Below are positions 1 to 6,802 of a stretch of 6,802 bases of DNA, one piece after another (the stretch's first letter is position 1; each line of letters begins with the position of its first letter). Origin of the DNA: Sphingobacteriales bacterium (GTDB taxonomy: Bacteria; Bacteroidota; Bacteroidia; Chitinophagales; Chitinophagaceae); contig CANJEF010000067.1 in NCBI GenBank assembly GCA_947472965.1, positions 1 to 6,802 of the forward strand, given 5' to 3'. The notes below the pieces were generated by a model. It had not been told where the DNA came from. It did not search any database and worked only from the letters and a program-made list of their open reading frames with translations. Both the position numbers and the translations under genes were made by a program.

Positions 1-990
1 TTCAAATAACTTGTTGAGTGTTGCAAATATTAATATTGAACTAGTTAGACTTGTAAAAATTGAAAACAGACCTCCCAATACTACAATACCAAGCACAGAA
101 ACAATACTGATCAACCCTACAAAAAGTCCTAACTCCTTGATAATATACCTGGAAACAAGCGTTTTTAATAAAAATTCCAACACACGGGTAAAAGTATACC
201 ATAAGGCAAGATAACTGCTCAGCTCCTTTTGATCTTTGAAATCATGTGCTGTAACTTCAAGCATTGAGTAATCAACAATCAATTGAATGATGATTGCAAA
301 GAAGACTGCTCCAAATATATACCTGAAATACTTGGCCTTCCAAATTTTTGAGGCAGCAATTTTTTGTTCACTAACAGAAGTTGTTTCCTGTTTTTTTTGA
401 GTAGCCAACATACCCCCAAGCCGGAATCGGATAACAATGAAAAGGACAAAAAATCCAATCATACCCATTCCCGAAAAAGTAAGGAGCCAGATATAATCTA
501 TTTTAAATATATAAACAGAAGAATATGCAACAATACTTGACACAACCTCCCCAGTACTAATCCATCCGTTATACTGCTTGTGTTCACTTAGGTCAAAAAA
601 GATTGAAGGTATCTTCCAGAATATGAGGTTCACGTAGTTACTCGAAATCCAAATCCAAGTAAAAGCAGAAAAAATTACAATACGCGGATTTATCTTTTGG
701 TAATAGAAATAAAAAACGATCGACATGCTTAATACAAAAAGCAAATTGAAATAAGTAGCCGATTTAAAAAATCCTATTTTTCTTTCAAGGCGATTGTAGA
801 GATACGTTATTAAATACCCAACTCCACCGGATAACATAAATGCATAACTCAAATACGAAGCACCAACTTCCCGAATAAATAATCCATTTACAAAAATGAA
901 ATAATAGGAAGTGAAGACTCCGAGAAACAATGATAAAATCATCATCACCGGGAATAAGAACTTAACTATATGTTTACGCTCGTTATACAA
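1..990 (-). CDS. Npt1/Npt2-like (ATP/ADP translocase-type) MFS membrane carrier, partial (C-terminus beyond left edge)
   Basis: The minus strand is open from a TTG at 990 to the left edge: 330 residues with no stop. About ten hydrophobic segments are visible (roughly residues 11-36, 43-66, 76-97, 101-122, 147-164, 167-188, 223-245, 254-275, 286-312 and one starting near 315). A polar loop at about 189-220 separates helices 6 and 7, which fits a 6+6 MFS-type fold. FIREVGASYLSYAF (38-51) and the FW...FFDL...ISTGEVVSSI block (about 121-154) resemble the nucleotide-transporter (NTT/Npt) family as I remember it; no alignment was run. Bacteroidota members often carry HEAT repeats or a cyclic-nucleotide-binding domain at the C-terminus, which cannot be seen here. 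The TTG directly follows an in-frame TAA and is the furthest upstream start possible. GTG at 948 or ATG at 945 or 942 are alternatives, but they would drop the basic NERKHIVK segment before helix 1. The gene lies 52 nt downstream of the receptor gene, probably in the same operon. Substrate unknown; ATP/ADP exchange should not be assumed. Confidence 0.72.
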   Translation of the reverse strand, partial: MYNERKHIVKFLFPVMMILSLFLGVFTSYYFIFVNGLFIREVGASYLSYAFMLSGGVGYLITYLYNRLERKIGFFKSATYFNLLFVLSMSIVFYFYYQKINPRIVIFSAFTWIWISSNYVNLIFWKIPSIFFDLSEHKQYNGWISTGEVVSSIVAYSSVYIFKIDYIWLLTFSGMGMIGFFVLFIVIRFRLGGMLATQKKQETTSVSEQKIAASKIWKAKYFRYIFGAVFFAIIIQLIVDYSMLEVTAHDFKDQKELSSYLALWYTFTRVLEFLLKTLVSRYIIKELGLFVGLISIVSVLGIVVLGGLFSIFTSLTSSILIFATLNKLFE

Positions 991-1042
991 TTATATTGAT
1001 TATGGTTATTTTAGATGAAGGGCGTTCGTCAAAAACCAAGCT

Positions 1043-3949
1043 TTACAAATCAAAGGTTAACTTAACCAACATGAACCTGCCCCTTTGAGGAGTCCATGGA
1101 ACATTATTATCTGAAAATTTTTTTCCAATCGGATCCCAAGGAAGATTAAAAGTTCCCTCCCCTTGCTTTACCCCAGGATCAAAATAGGTTTTCCGTTTTG
1201 TATCCAACAGATTCATTCCCAAAATATTGTTCACGGTAAAATCCAATCTGGCATTCGGGAATTTGGCGATTGATAAACCAATATTACCACTGAATATGAG
1301 GTATTGCGGAATCACCATACTGGAGTCAAGTCCAAAGTTCAACTTTTGGGTAGTTTCAGGACCCTCAGGCCGATCTCCTACATAATTAGCCCTTAAATTA
1401 ACGCTTGTGTTAAATGGGCCAACATTTCTAAACAACCCAGTAACAGAAGCATTGGCAAGATGAGATGCAATATCTCCAATACGCCTTTTCGTTGTTAAGG
1501 TAGTATCATACTTGGATTCTGTCTGAAAGGGCATGGTTAAAGTATGATTGAAATTTATGTGAATATTTTTACGTGGCTTTAAAATGATGGATGCCATGGT
1601 CCCTGTTATTTCATAAGTTCCGGTATTGAAGTTTTTCCTCACCCCCTTTGTATCAGTTTCAGATGCAACTGCATTTTGAACCCTGTAGGCAAACCCTGTC
1701 AATTCCCAATTCAAAAAGTCCTTATTCAACTCTTTGCTTGTTTTACCGGAAAGCTCGAGATTAACATAAGCAATCTCTTCTGGCTTTAAGCTTGGGTTTG
1801 CAACTCGTCCTCCACCTGTTGAATACTTGGTGTTTTGAGAAACATTCTGAAAGCCCTTGGATGCAATTACTTTAAATGTAAAAAGATCTTCATGGTAAAC
1901 AAATGCAAGTCGTGGTGATGTTACTAGGTCGTAGTTTACAGATGCACGCGGCTTATTGTAGTCAATCCTCGCGCCACCAACCAAAGAAATTTTATCACCA
2001 AATCTATATGTAGTCTGGGCATATAATCCAATTTCTAAAATTGTGTAAATATTACTACCTGGTACCTGGTTATCAGAAATACCCAATTCCTGGGCCAATG
2101 ATTTATTTTTTTGTTTAGCCTGATAATCTTCTACACTAGCATACTTAGTATTGTAATCGGTATAAAAAAGGTAATCTCCTTGCGTGTAAGTAGACCTGAA
2201 ATCTAATCCACTTGATACACTCAATTTTTTGTAATCATAAAAAAACCGTGTTTCATTTCTCAGTTGCTGTGCTCCATAATAATAGTATTTATTTCTCCAT
2301 CCTTGCTTAATTAATGAAGAATTTTGAATCACTTGCCTTTCTGTACCATACAAACTATCTTTTGAGACAACTCCTCTGTTTCCTAAAATAAGTGAATCTG
2401 GATATACCAAATGTGCAAGATGCAATTGTGTTTGTGGGTCACCAAAGGAAATAAAACCAACACGAGTCGTTTGATCACTAAGCCTGTGCATCTCAAAGGT
2501 TGATAGGTTCGAAAATTGAATCCTTTCACTTAGGGTCTTGTCAATTTTCGCATAAATGGTTGTATTCTCTGGAGCCCATTTAGAACCATTTCTTGAACCA
2601 GCTTCATTAATGTCCTGATAATAGGCAACTCCACTGGTTTTACCCCAATGCCGGAAGCCAATCAACACATCCGAAACTTTCATTTTCATCCCAACATAAT
2701 AATCCTTGGTATCATTTGAATACCCCAGTGGAGCTCCATTCACAGTTCCAGTATAGGCTTTACGATCCATCATTCGAGCAAGATCAATACCCTGGCTAGT
2801 AAGGTTTATACTTTTTACTTCTCCGGCAGCATCTTTCACTACAGTATAGTTTGGATTTACAGCAGGAAGGTTGAAGTCTTTCATATACTGGGTAAGGGTT
2901 CGTCCCATGAATTTAGTCGAATTCAAATTCAATTGGGTATACTTTAGATGATCGATATCACTCGCCTCATAATCGTAAAATTCTGCAGTGCCCATATCAT
3001 GCTCATTCGAGATATAATATTTGCCAGTCAATTGCAATGAAAAATCTGAAGACTCTTTTCCACGTATTCCAACAGTCACATCGCCATTGGTAGTATTATA
3101 ACCACCACGCTGAATACTGCCAAACATATACACAGGTCTATCTTTTGCATTTTCACCTTTTATCAACAACGGGTCTTTGGGAATCTCTTTAGGATCATAT
3201 GTTATGATATTGATGGCCCCCACAAAAGCCCTTGGACCGTACATCGTAGAAGAAGGACCATATAAAACCTCAATTGCCTTAACACTTGAAAGAGGATATT
3301 GCCTTGAAAGGTATGCCCAGTTCAACCAAAGGTCATTTTCCTCAACTCCATCCACCATCACAAGTGTTCTTTCAGAGTTTTCCTGCCTGAAACCTAATTG
3401 ATATATGTTACCATATGTTGTAGCAAAAGTCTTGCTGATATGAAATCCAGGAATATCAGCCAAGGCATCCACGATATCCAAATAACCTCTATTTATCATT
3501 TCTTCCCGTGTAATTAACTCAACTGATGCAGGAGCACGGTTTATATCCTCTGCCTTTTTTGAAACGGAGCTAACCCTAACTTCAAGATTTTCTGCCCTTA
3601 CCTTGCCAAGCAGTTGGATGAAAATAATGTTTTCCAATGCTGGATCTTGGGTGTATTCAGCATTTGTTTTAACGATGCTTAAAATATATGCTTTGGCAAT
3701 TTCGATTGAATCAACTGCAATGGCAGATAGTGCCAAGATTTCCAATGCACGGTTTTTTTCTTTGCTATTGTTAAAGGCCATGCCTTGCTTGGTGCAAGGT
3801 TCTAAAAATTCTTTTACTTTTTTAAAGTCCCCTATTAAATATGCATCTTTTGCTAACCCTAGGTTTTTTGAACATTCTGTATCCTGCGCTACCACGTTGT
3901 GTATAAAGCTGGCCATACAAAATGTGATTAGAATTAATAACTTATTCAT
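1043..3949 (-). CDS. TonB-dependent outer-membrane receptor with an N-terminal periplasmic TPR-like domain
   Basis: 968 residues. Residues 1-21 form a Sec signal peptide (hydrophobic 4-16, likely cleavage after VVA). Residues 24-118 form a helical region with two TPR-like helix pairs (about 26-52 and 66-93) ending in DPALENIIFIQLL. It resembles neither an STN domain nor a carboxypeptidase-D-like beta domain, the common extensions of Bacteroidota receptors. C26 and C52 are the only cysteines I find in the mature chain and could form a disulfide. A TonB-box-like stretch (LEVRVSSVS, 122-130) precedes the plug (about 136-250), which shows RAPASVELITREEM, TLVMVDGV, IEVLYGPSSTMYGPRAFVGAINIIT. The rest, about 265-968, is the 22-strand barrel, with the NPSLKPEE signature at 718-725 and long polar insertions (about 316-410, 505-545, 596-634) that are probably extracellular loops. 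The chain ends in FDL rather than the usual terminal aromatic. The role is TonB-powered uptake or sensing of an unknown ligand. No SusD-like partner is in the window. The ATG overlaps the stop of the upstream STAND-like gene, so the two are probably translationally coupled. Confidence 0.93.
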   Translation of the reverse strand: MNKLLILITFCMASFIHNVVAQDTECSKNLGLAKDAYLIGDFKKVKEFLEPCTKQGMAFNNSKEKNRALEILALSAIAVDSIEIAKAYILSIVKTNAEYTQDPALENIIFIQLLGKVRAENLEVRVSSVSKKAEDINRAPASVELITREEMINRGYLDIVDALADIPGFHISKTFATTYGNIYQLGFRQENSERTLVMVDGVEENDLWLNWAYLSRQYPLSSVKAIEVLYGPSSTMYGPRAFVGAINIITYDPKEIPKDPLLIKGENAKDRPVYMFGSIQRGGYNTTNGDVTVGIRGKESSDFSLQLTGKYYISNEHDMGTAEFYDYEASDIDHLKYTQLNLNSTKFMGRTLTQYMKDFNLPAVNPNYTVVKDAAGEVKSINLTSQGIDLARMMDRKAYTGTVNGAPLGYSNDTKDYYVGMKMKVSDVLIGFRHWGKTSGVAYYQDINEAGSRNGSKWAPENTTIYAKIDKTLSERIQFSNLSTFEMHRLSDQTTRVGFISFGDPQTQLHLAHLVYPDSLILGNRGVVSKDSLYGTERQVIQNSSLIKQGWRNKYYYYGAQQLRNETRFFYDYKKLSVSSGLDFRSTYTQGDYLFYTDYNTKYASVEDYQAKQKNKSLAQELGISDNQVPGSNIYTILEIGLYAQTTYRFGDKISLVGGARIDYNKPRASVNYDLVTSPRLAFVYHEDLFTFKVIASKGFQNVSQNTKYSTGGGRVANPSLKPEEIAYVNLELSGKTSKELNKDFLNWELTGFAYRVQNAVASETDTKGVRKNFNTGTYEITGTMASIILKPRKNIHINFNHTLTMPFQTESKYDTTLTTKRRIGDIASHLANASVTGLFRNVGPFNTSVNLRANYVGDRPEGPETTQKLNFGLDSSMVIPQYLIFSGNIGLSIAKFPNARLDFTVNNILGMNLLDTKRKTYFDPGVKQGEGTFNLPWDPIGKKFSDNNVPWTPQRGRFMLVKLTFDL
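3946..3949 (-). promoter_or_regulatory. ATGA stop/start overlap, likely translational coupling
   Basis: On the minus strand the TGA of the STAND-like gene (3948-3946) shares two bases with the ATG of the receptor gene (3949-3947), giving the classic 4-nt overlap. The bases just upstream (acaaacgcaaa) are A-rich with no Shine-Dalgarno-like purine run, so the receptor probably depends on ribosomes finishing the upstream gene. This is the strongest evidence that the two proteins are made together. Confidence 0.85.
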
Positions 3950-6750
3950 TTTGCGTTTGTCTTTTTATTTAAATTAGTTGAAGTATAAATTAATTGCTCC
4001 GGTATCAATGGCCAAAAACGTATGCTTTTATCATAACTGCACGTGAAAGCCTGATTTGTTTTGCTGTTTATTAAAAGTGATGTTACCCATCCTTTATGCT
4101 CTTTCAACGTGATGGGTGTAGGAAGCGTGTTGTTGTTTTTTGAGGATTCCCCTAAATAAAAAATATTAAAAGCTCCATCATAACCCACACTGATGAGTAT
4201 ATCGGACAATCCTTGTGAAAGTATTGTTTGCAAACCGCTAATCCTTGAGAGGTGTAGTTTATTTCTTTCACTTTTTATTTCCGCTGTTTTAGGATCAACC
4301 ACATATAAATTTCCTTCTTCGTCACCAATTGCTATTAAGCCTGAAGTAAGTGATCCCGATATTGCAGTGATGGAAGACTTTAATGAAATTATATTTTTTA
4401 CTGCTGATCCTTGCTCATCTGTGACCATCAAACTTTTCCCTGATGAAAAATAAATATTGGATTTCACCTTTCGCAAGTTTGCTGAATTATTTACAGGTAC
4501 TGACTTGATCAATTTCAATTGCTGATCCTTTTGATATGCATACAACATCAAAGCGTCTTCTGTAGAAACGCAGATGATTTGATTTTTGTCGCCCATTATA
4601 TAAAAACCCTTAATTGACTTGCCAATGGATTCTGATGTCAACAAATTGACTTTCGTACCACCCTTTTGCAAAAACAATAAACTTGGCTGCGAGATGATGA
4701 TATTATCGTCAATAAAGGCCAGTCCGTTTATCTTATCCGGTTTGTAGGTCTCTACTATTTTTCTTGAATTCTTCAAATCATAAACCCGAACAAAACCATC
4801 GGTTCCATGAACAGCAAGCTTGTCCATTGAAGCATTCATGGTCATTCTTGTTGGTTGATATCCAATATCCTCTTTGTATTTTTTAATGTCTTCGCGAATC
4901 AACCCAACAAACAAACTATTTAAGATATCCTTTTCAAATTGACTGCCCCCCTGTGTCTTATACAATTCATAGGCATCGGTTGCCTTTTTTCTTCCTTGAA
5001 TAAAATTATTATTGTCATATTCTTCAAAAACAGAAAGTGCATTGGCTCTTGCTTCCTGTTGAATTCTCAATCGAACGGCTTCTTGAAAATTATTTTTTGC
5101 TTCTGCCTCCGCTTTTTCAGCAATTTTTCTATTCTCAACCGCCTGATCCTTGGCTTTACTTGCATCATCCCGTGCTGCATTTGCAGATTCCCGCTCAACA
5201 ACAGCCTGTTTCTGAGCATCGATTGCTTTTATCTTTTGTACCTCTTCCTTTTTCTTTGCTTGCATTGCATTGAATGCCTCGGCAATTGCATTTGCTTTTG
5301 CACTATCAGCAACAATTTTCGCCTTTAGGGCCTCGTCGGTCCGTAGCTCTGCAATACCGAGTGCTTTTACTGCTTCTCTATTTGATTGCTTGGACATTGC
5401 CTCCGCCTTTAGGGCTTTGGTTTGTTGTTGCCTTGCCCAAATGCCAAAGCCTAAAATAACCATCAAGCCCAAAACGGAAGCCCAAGCGATGCTATATGCC
5501 GTTTTCAATCTCCGTGAACGGCTTCTTTCCTGCGCTTGAAGATTTTCCTGATTTGCTTGCTGAGATGCAGTGAGATATGAAATTACTTTTTCAAATGCGG
5601 GATGATATGTTAGTGCCCAATTCAAATTGATTGGATTGAACTGCTGCCATTTATCCGTTTCCTCCAACTGTATGCCATTCAATAATTGGGTTTCCCCTTT
5701 CTCGTATGCATCTGCAAGCTTGCAGTATTTCAAGTAAATGTCCTTTGCTTCAACTTCCTTCTCCTCCCATTTTCTTAAATCACTCCAATGAAGAAGATAT
5801 TCATCTCCTTCAAAGAAAAAAACTGAATCAGATTTCTTTATTAACGGATAATTTTCCCCCGATGAAAGTTTTAATATTTTTTCTACCTCTTCTACTGACA
5901 CCCCGGAACGAAGTGAAATTTGATTGCTCGATAATTGAACCTTATTGAGATTGTCATCTCCAACGATTATCAACGACCTAAACACGTACTCTATATGCTC
6001 TAATGTAGAAAAATATTCCGCTTCGGCAAGCAGGGCTTTACCGGAGTATTCAATGAAATACCTCAAAGTACCCACAGTTTCATAATCTTTCAAAGTCAGC
6101 AATAAATTATTGCTCTTCTGCTCTTGTTTTGATTGCAAATGCATCAAAACCCGGTTTACAAACATTTTTACATACGTATAGGAAAGAGTACAATGCTTCT
6201 GATCACTTTGCATGGCATCAGCTGTTTCCTTATCAACCTGAATACCGACTTCCGCTAATGAATCCATCACCAATTCCATGTAGGATGTCTCCGGTATCCT
6301 GGATATGACATGCAAGGTTTTATTCAAGAGTGAGTTAAGACCAGCTAGCCTATTAAACAAAGCCGGTATTGGTCTTACCTTATTATCAATTTCGCTAACC
6401 CCGCTCCCCAAAACAAATACAATGTAAGATGACAACTCGCTAGACTTTGAAAGAAAAGCAATAAAATGTTGTAATTCCTGATATTCCATCTTCTCTAAAG
6501 AAGATTGAAAACCTTCAAAAAAATAGATGCAGTCTTTGTTATCTGAATTTAAAACATCAGCCTGAACCTTTTCTGAAAAATCACTTATAACAACATGCTT
6601 TTTTGATAAAGAAGAAGATATCAATTTTCTGAATTCCTTATCAAGCAAATTATCACCTGAAGGCATTAAAAACAAAACATGGTGATCTAACAACTGTTCC
6701 CTAGCTACAGCTACATTTTGTTGCTCATATGTTGAAAATAAAGATGCCAT
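3946..6750 (-). CDS. Membrane-anchored degenerate STAND (nSTAND1-like) protein with coiled coil and WD40 propeller
   Basis: 934 residues. Residues 1-205 look like a shortened nSTAND1-type NTPase core. LFSTYE opens it. The P-loop position reads FLMPSGDNLLDKEF (27-40) without the GK[ST], and the Walker B position reads CIYFFEGF (74-81). Residues about 205-395 follow the family's helical and winged-helix arm: LSSNQISLRSGVSVEEVEKIL (273-293), then YLLHWSDLRKWEEKE in place of the usual HESL...W..EE, then NWALTYHPAF...YLTAS (377-395). A basic patch (R409-K416) precedes one transmembrane helix (417-438), so the N-terminal half should be cytoplasmic. An Ala/Lys/Glu-rich coiled coil covers about 442-572, followed by a helical stretch (573-625) and about seven WD40-like blades (627-915). 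The last blade is the most canonical (H885...YDKSIRFW). The C-terminal half should be periplasmic. The ATG at 6750 has AAGGA directly abutting it, too close for a normal ribosome binding site. Likely a scaffold or signal protein working with the coupled receptor; this role is inferred from context. A catalytically active NTPase looks unlikely. Confidence 0.85.
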   Translation of the reverse strand: MASLFSTYEQQNVAVAREQLLDHHVLFLMPSGDNLLDKEFRKLISSSLSKKHVVISDFSEKVQADVLNSDNKDCIYFFEGFQSSLEKMEYQELQHFIAFLSKSSELSSYIVFVLGSGVSEIDNKVRPIPALFNRLAGLNSLLNKTLHVISRIPETSYMELVMDSLAEVGIQVDKETADAMQSDQKHCTLSYTYVKMFVNRVLMHLQSKQEQKSNNLLLTLKDYETVGTLRYFIEYSGKALLAEAEYFSTLEHIEYVFRSLIIVGDDNLNKVQLSSNQISLRSGVSVEEVEKILKLSSGENYPLIKKSDSVFFFEGDEYLLHWSDLRKWEEKEVEAKDIYLKYCKLADAYEKGETQLLNGIQLEETDKWQQFNPINLNWALTYHPAFEKVISYLTASQQANQENLQAQERSRSRRLKTAYSIAWASVLGLMVILGFGIWARQQQTKALKAEAMSKQSNREAVKALGIAELRTDEALKAKIVADSAKANAIAEAFNAMQAKKKEEVQKIKAIDAQKQAVVERESANAARDDASKAKDQAVENRKIAEKAEAEAKNNFQEAVRLRIQQEARANALSVFEEYDNNNFIQGRKKATDAYELYKTQGGSQFEKDILNSLFVGLIREDIKKYKEDIGYQPTRMTMNASMDKLAVHGTDGFVRVYDLKNSRKIVETYKPDKINGLAFIDDNIIISQPSLLFLQKGGTKVNLLTSESIGKSIKGFYIMGDKNQIICVSTEDALMLYAYQKDQQLKLIKSVPVNNSANLRKVKSNIYFSSGKSLMVTDEQGSAVKNIISLKSSITAISGSLTSGLIAIGDEEGNLYVVDPKTAEIKSERNKLHLSRISGLQTILSQGLSDILISVGYDGAFNIFYLGESSKNNNTLPTPITLKEHKGWVTSLLINSKTNQAFTCSYDKSIRFWPLIPEQLIYTSTNLNKKTNAK

Positions 6751-6771
6751 TCCTTGAATTAATGTTAGTTT

Positions 6772-6802
6772 TTATTTCTTACCAGATTTTTGCTTCATCC
6801 AA
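6772..6802 (-). CDS. Possible C-terminal tail of an upstream gene (partial)
   Basis: At the right edge the minus strand reads W-M-K-Q-K-S-G-K-K and a TAA at 6774-6772, a basic ending typical of a real C-terminus, 21 nt before the ATG of the STAND-like gene. A second frame is also open for seven codons (L-D-E-A-K-I-W, then TAA at 6781-6779), and the third has a stop. With so few codons neither a family nor even the frame can be established. If real, it would extend the operon upstream. Confidence 0.3.
   Translation of the reverse strand, partial: WMKQKSGKK

Noticed and set aside
11..214. 67-codon plus-strand open frame at the left edge
   Set aside because: Lies antisense to transmembrane helices of the carrier; no domain and no start context.
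991..1042. Possible terminator or promoter in the gap between the receptor and carrier genes
   Set aside because: No stem-loop with a T-run and no good match to the Bacteroidota TTTG / TAnnTTTG promoter pattern; short enough to be an operon spacer.
1055..1067. Perfect 13-base palindrome (ggttaa-c-ttaacc) near the receptor stop codon
   Set aside because: The one-base centre cannot form a hairpin loop, there is no T-tract after it, and it encodes receptor residues; likely chance.
3603..3977. 124-codon plus-strand open frame overlapping the start of the receptor gene
   Set aside because: Antisense to the signal peptide and TPR-like domain of a clearly coding gene; low-complexity hydrophobic translation with no family resemblance.
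3950..4020. Possible internal promoter for the receptor gene inside the end of the STAND-like gene (TTTTTGG followed by TATACTTC)
   Set aside because: The -7 match is poor and the spacing to the TTTG-like element is too long; the stop/start overlap explains expression more simply.
4939..5539. Several overlapping plus-strand open frames rich in Leu, Cys and Phe
   Set aside because: They mirror the Ala/Lys/Glu-rich coiled coil on the minus strand, whose codon composition suppresses stops in the other frames.

Overview
The window comes from an AT-rich genome, most likely a free-living member of the Bacteroidota (my guess is the Cytophagales side). Three things suggest this: a large TonB-dependent outer-membrane receptor, a membrane-anchored STAND-like protein with a WD40 propeller, and starts with no good Shine-Dalgarno motif. 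An Npt-type (ATP/ADP translocase-like) carrier with no sign of a parasitic lifestyle fits as well. The lineage is inferred from family content only.

All genes are on the minus strand and read from right to left. At 6772-6802 there may be the last codons of an upstream gene. A 934-residue protein follows (6750-3946). It has a STAND-type NTPase-like N-terminal half whose nucleotide-binding motifs look lost, then one transmembrane helix, a long alanine/lysine-rich coiled coil and a seven-bladed WD40-like propeller. Its stop codon overlaps the start of a 968-residue TonB-dependent receptor (3949-1043) by the 4-nt ATGA arrangement. In place of the usual N-terminal extensions, the receptor has a small TPR-like helical domain with two cysteines. 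After a 52-nt gap comes the first 330 codons of an Npt1/Npt2-like 12-TM carrier (990 to the left edge), which runs out of the window.

The tight packing suggests one operon. By the positive-inside rule, the STAND-like protein keeps its N-terminal half in the cytoplasm and puts the coiled coil and propeller in the periplasm. The receptor's TPR-like domain is in the periplasm too. The attractive but unproven reading is a two-protein relay across the envelope: an outer-membrane receptor coupled to an inner-membrane pseudo-STAND scaffold, with a carrier downstream for the imported compound or as an output. No substrate can be named from the sequence. I saw no RNA genes, mobile elements, CRISPR arrays, convincing terminators or convincing promoters.
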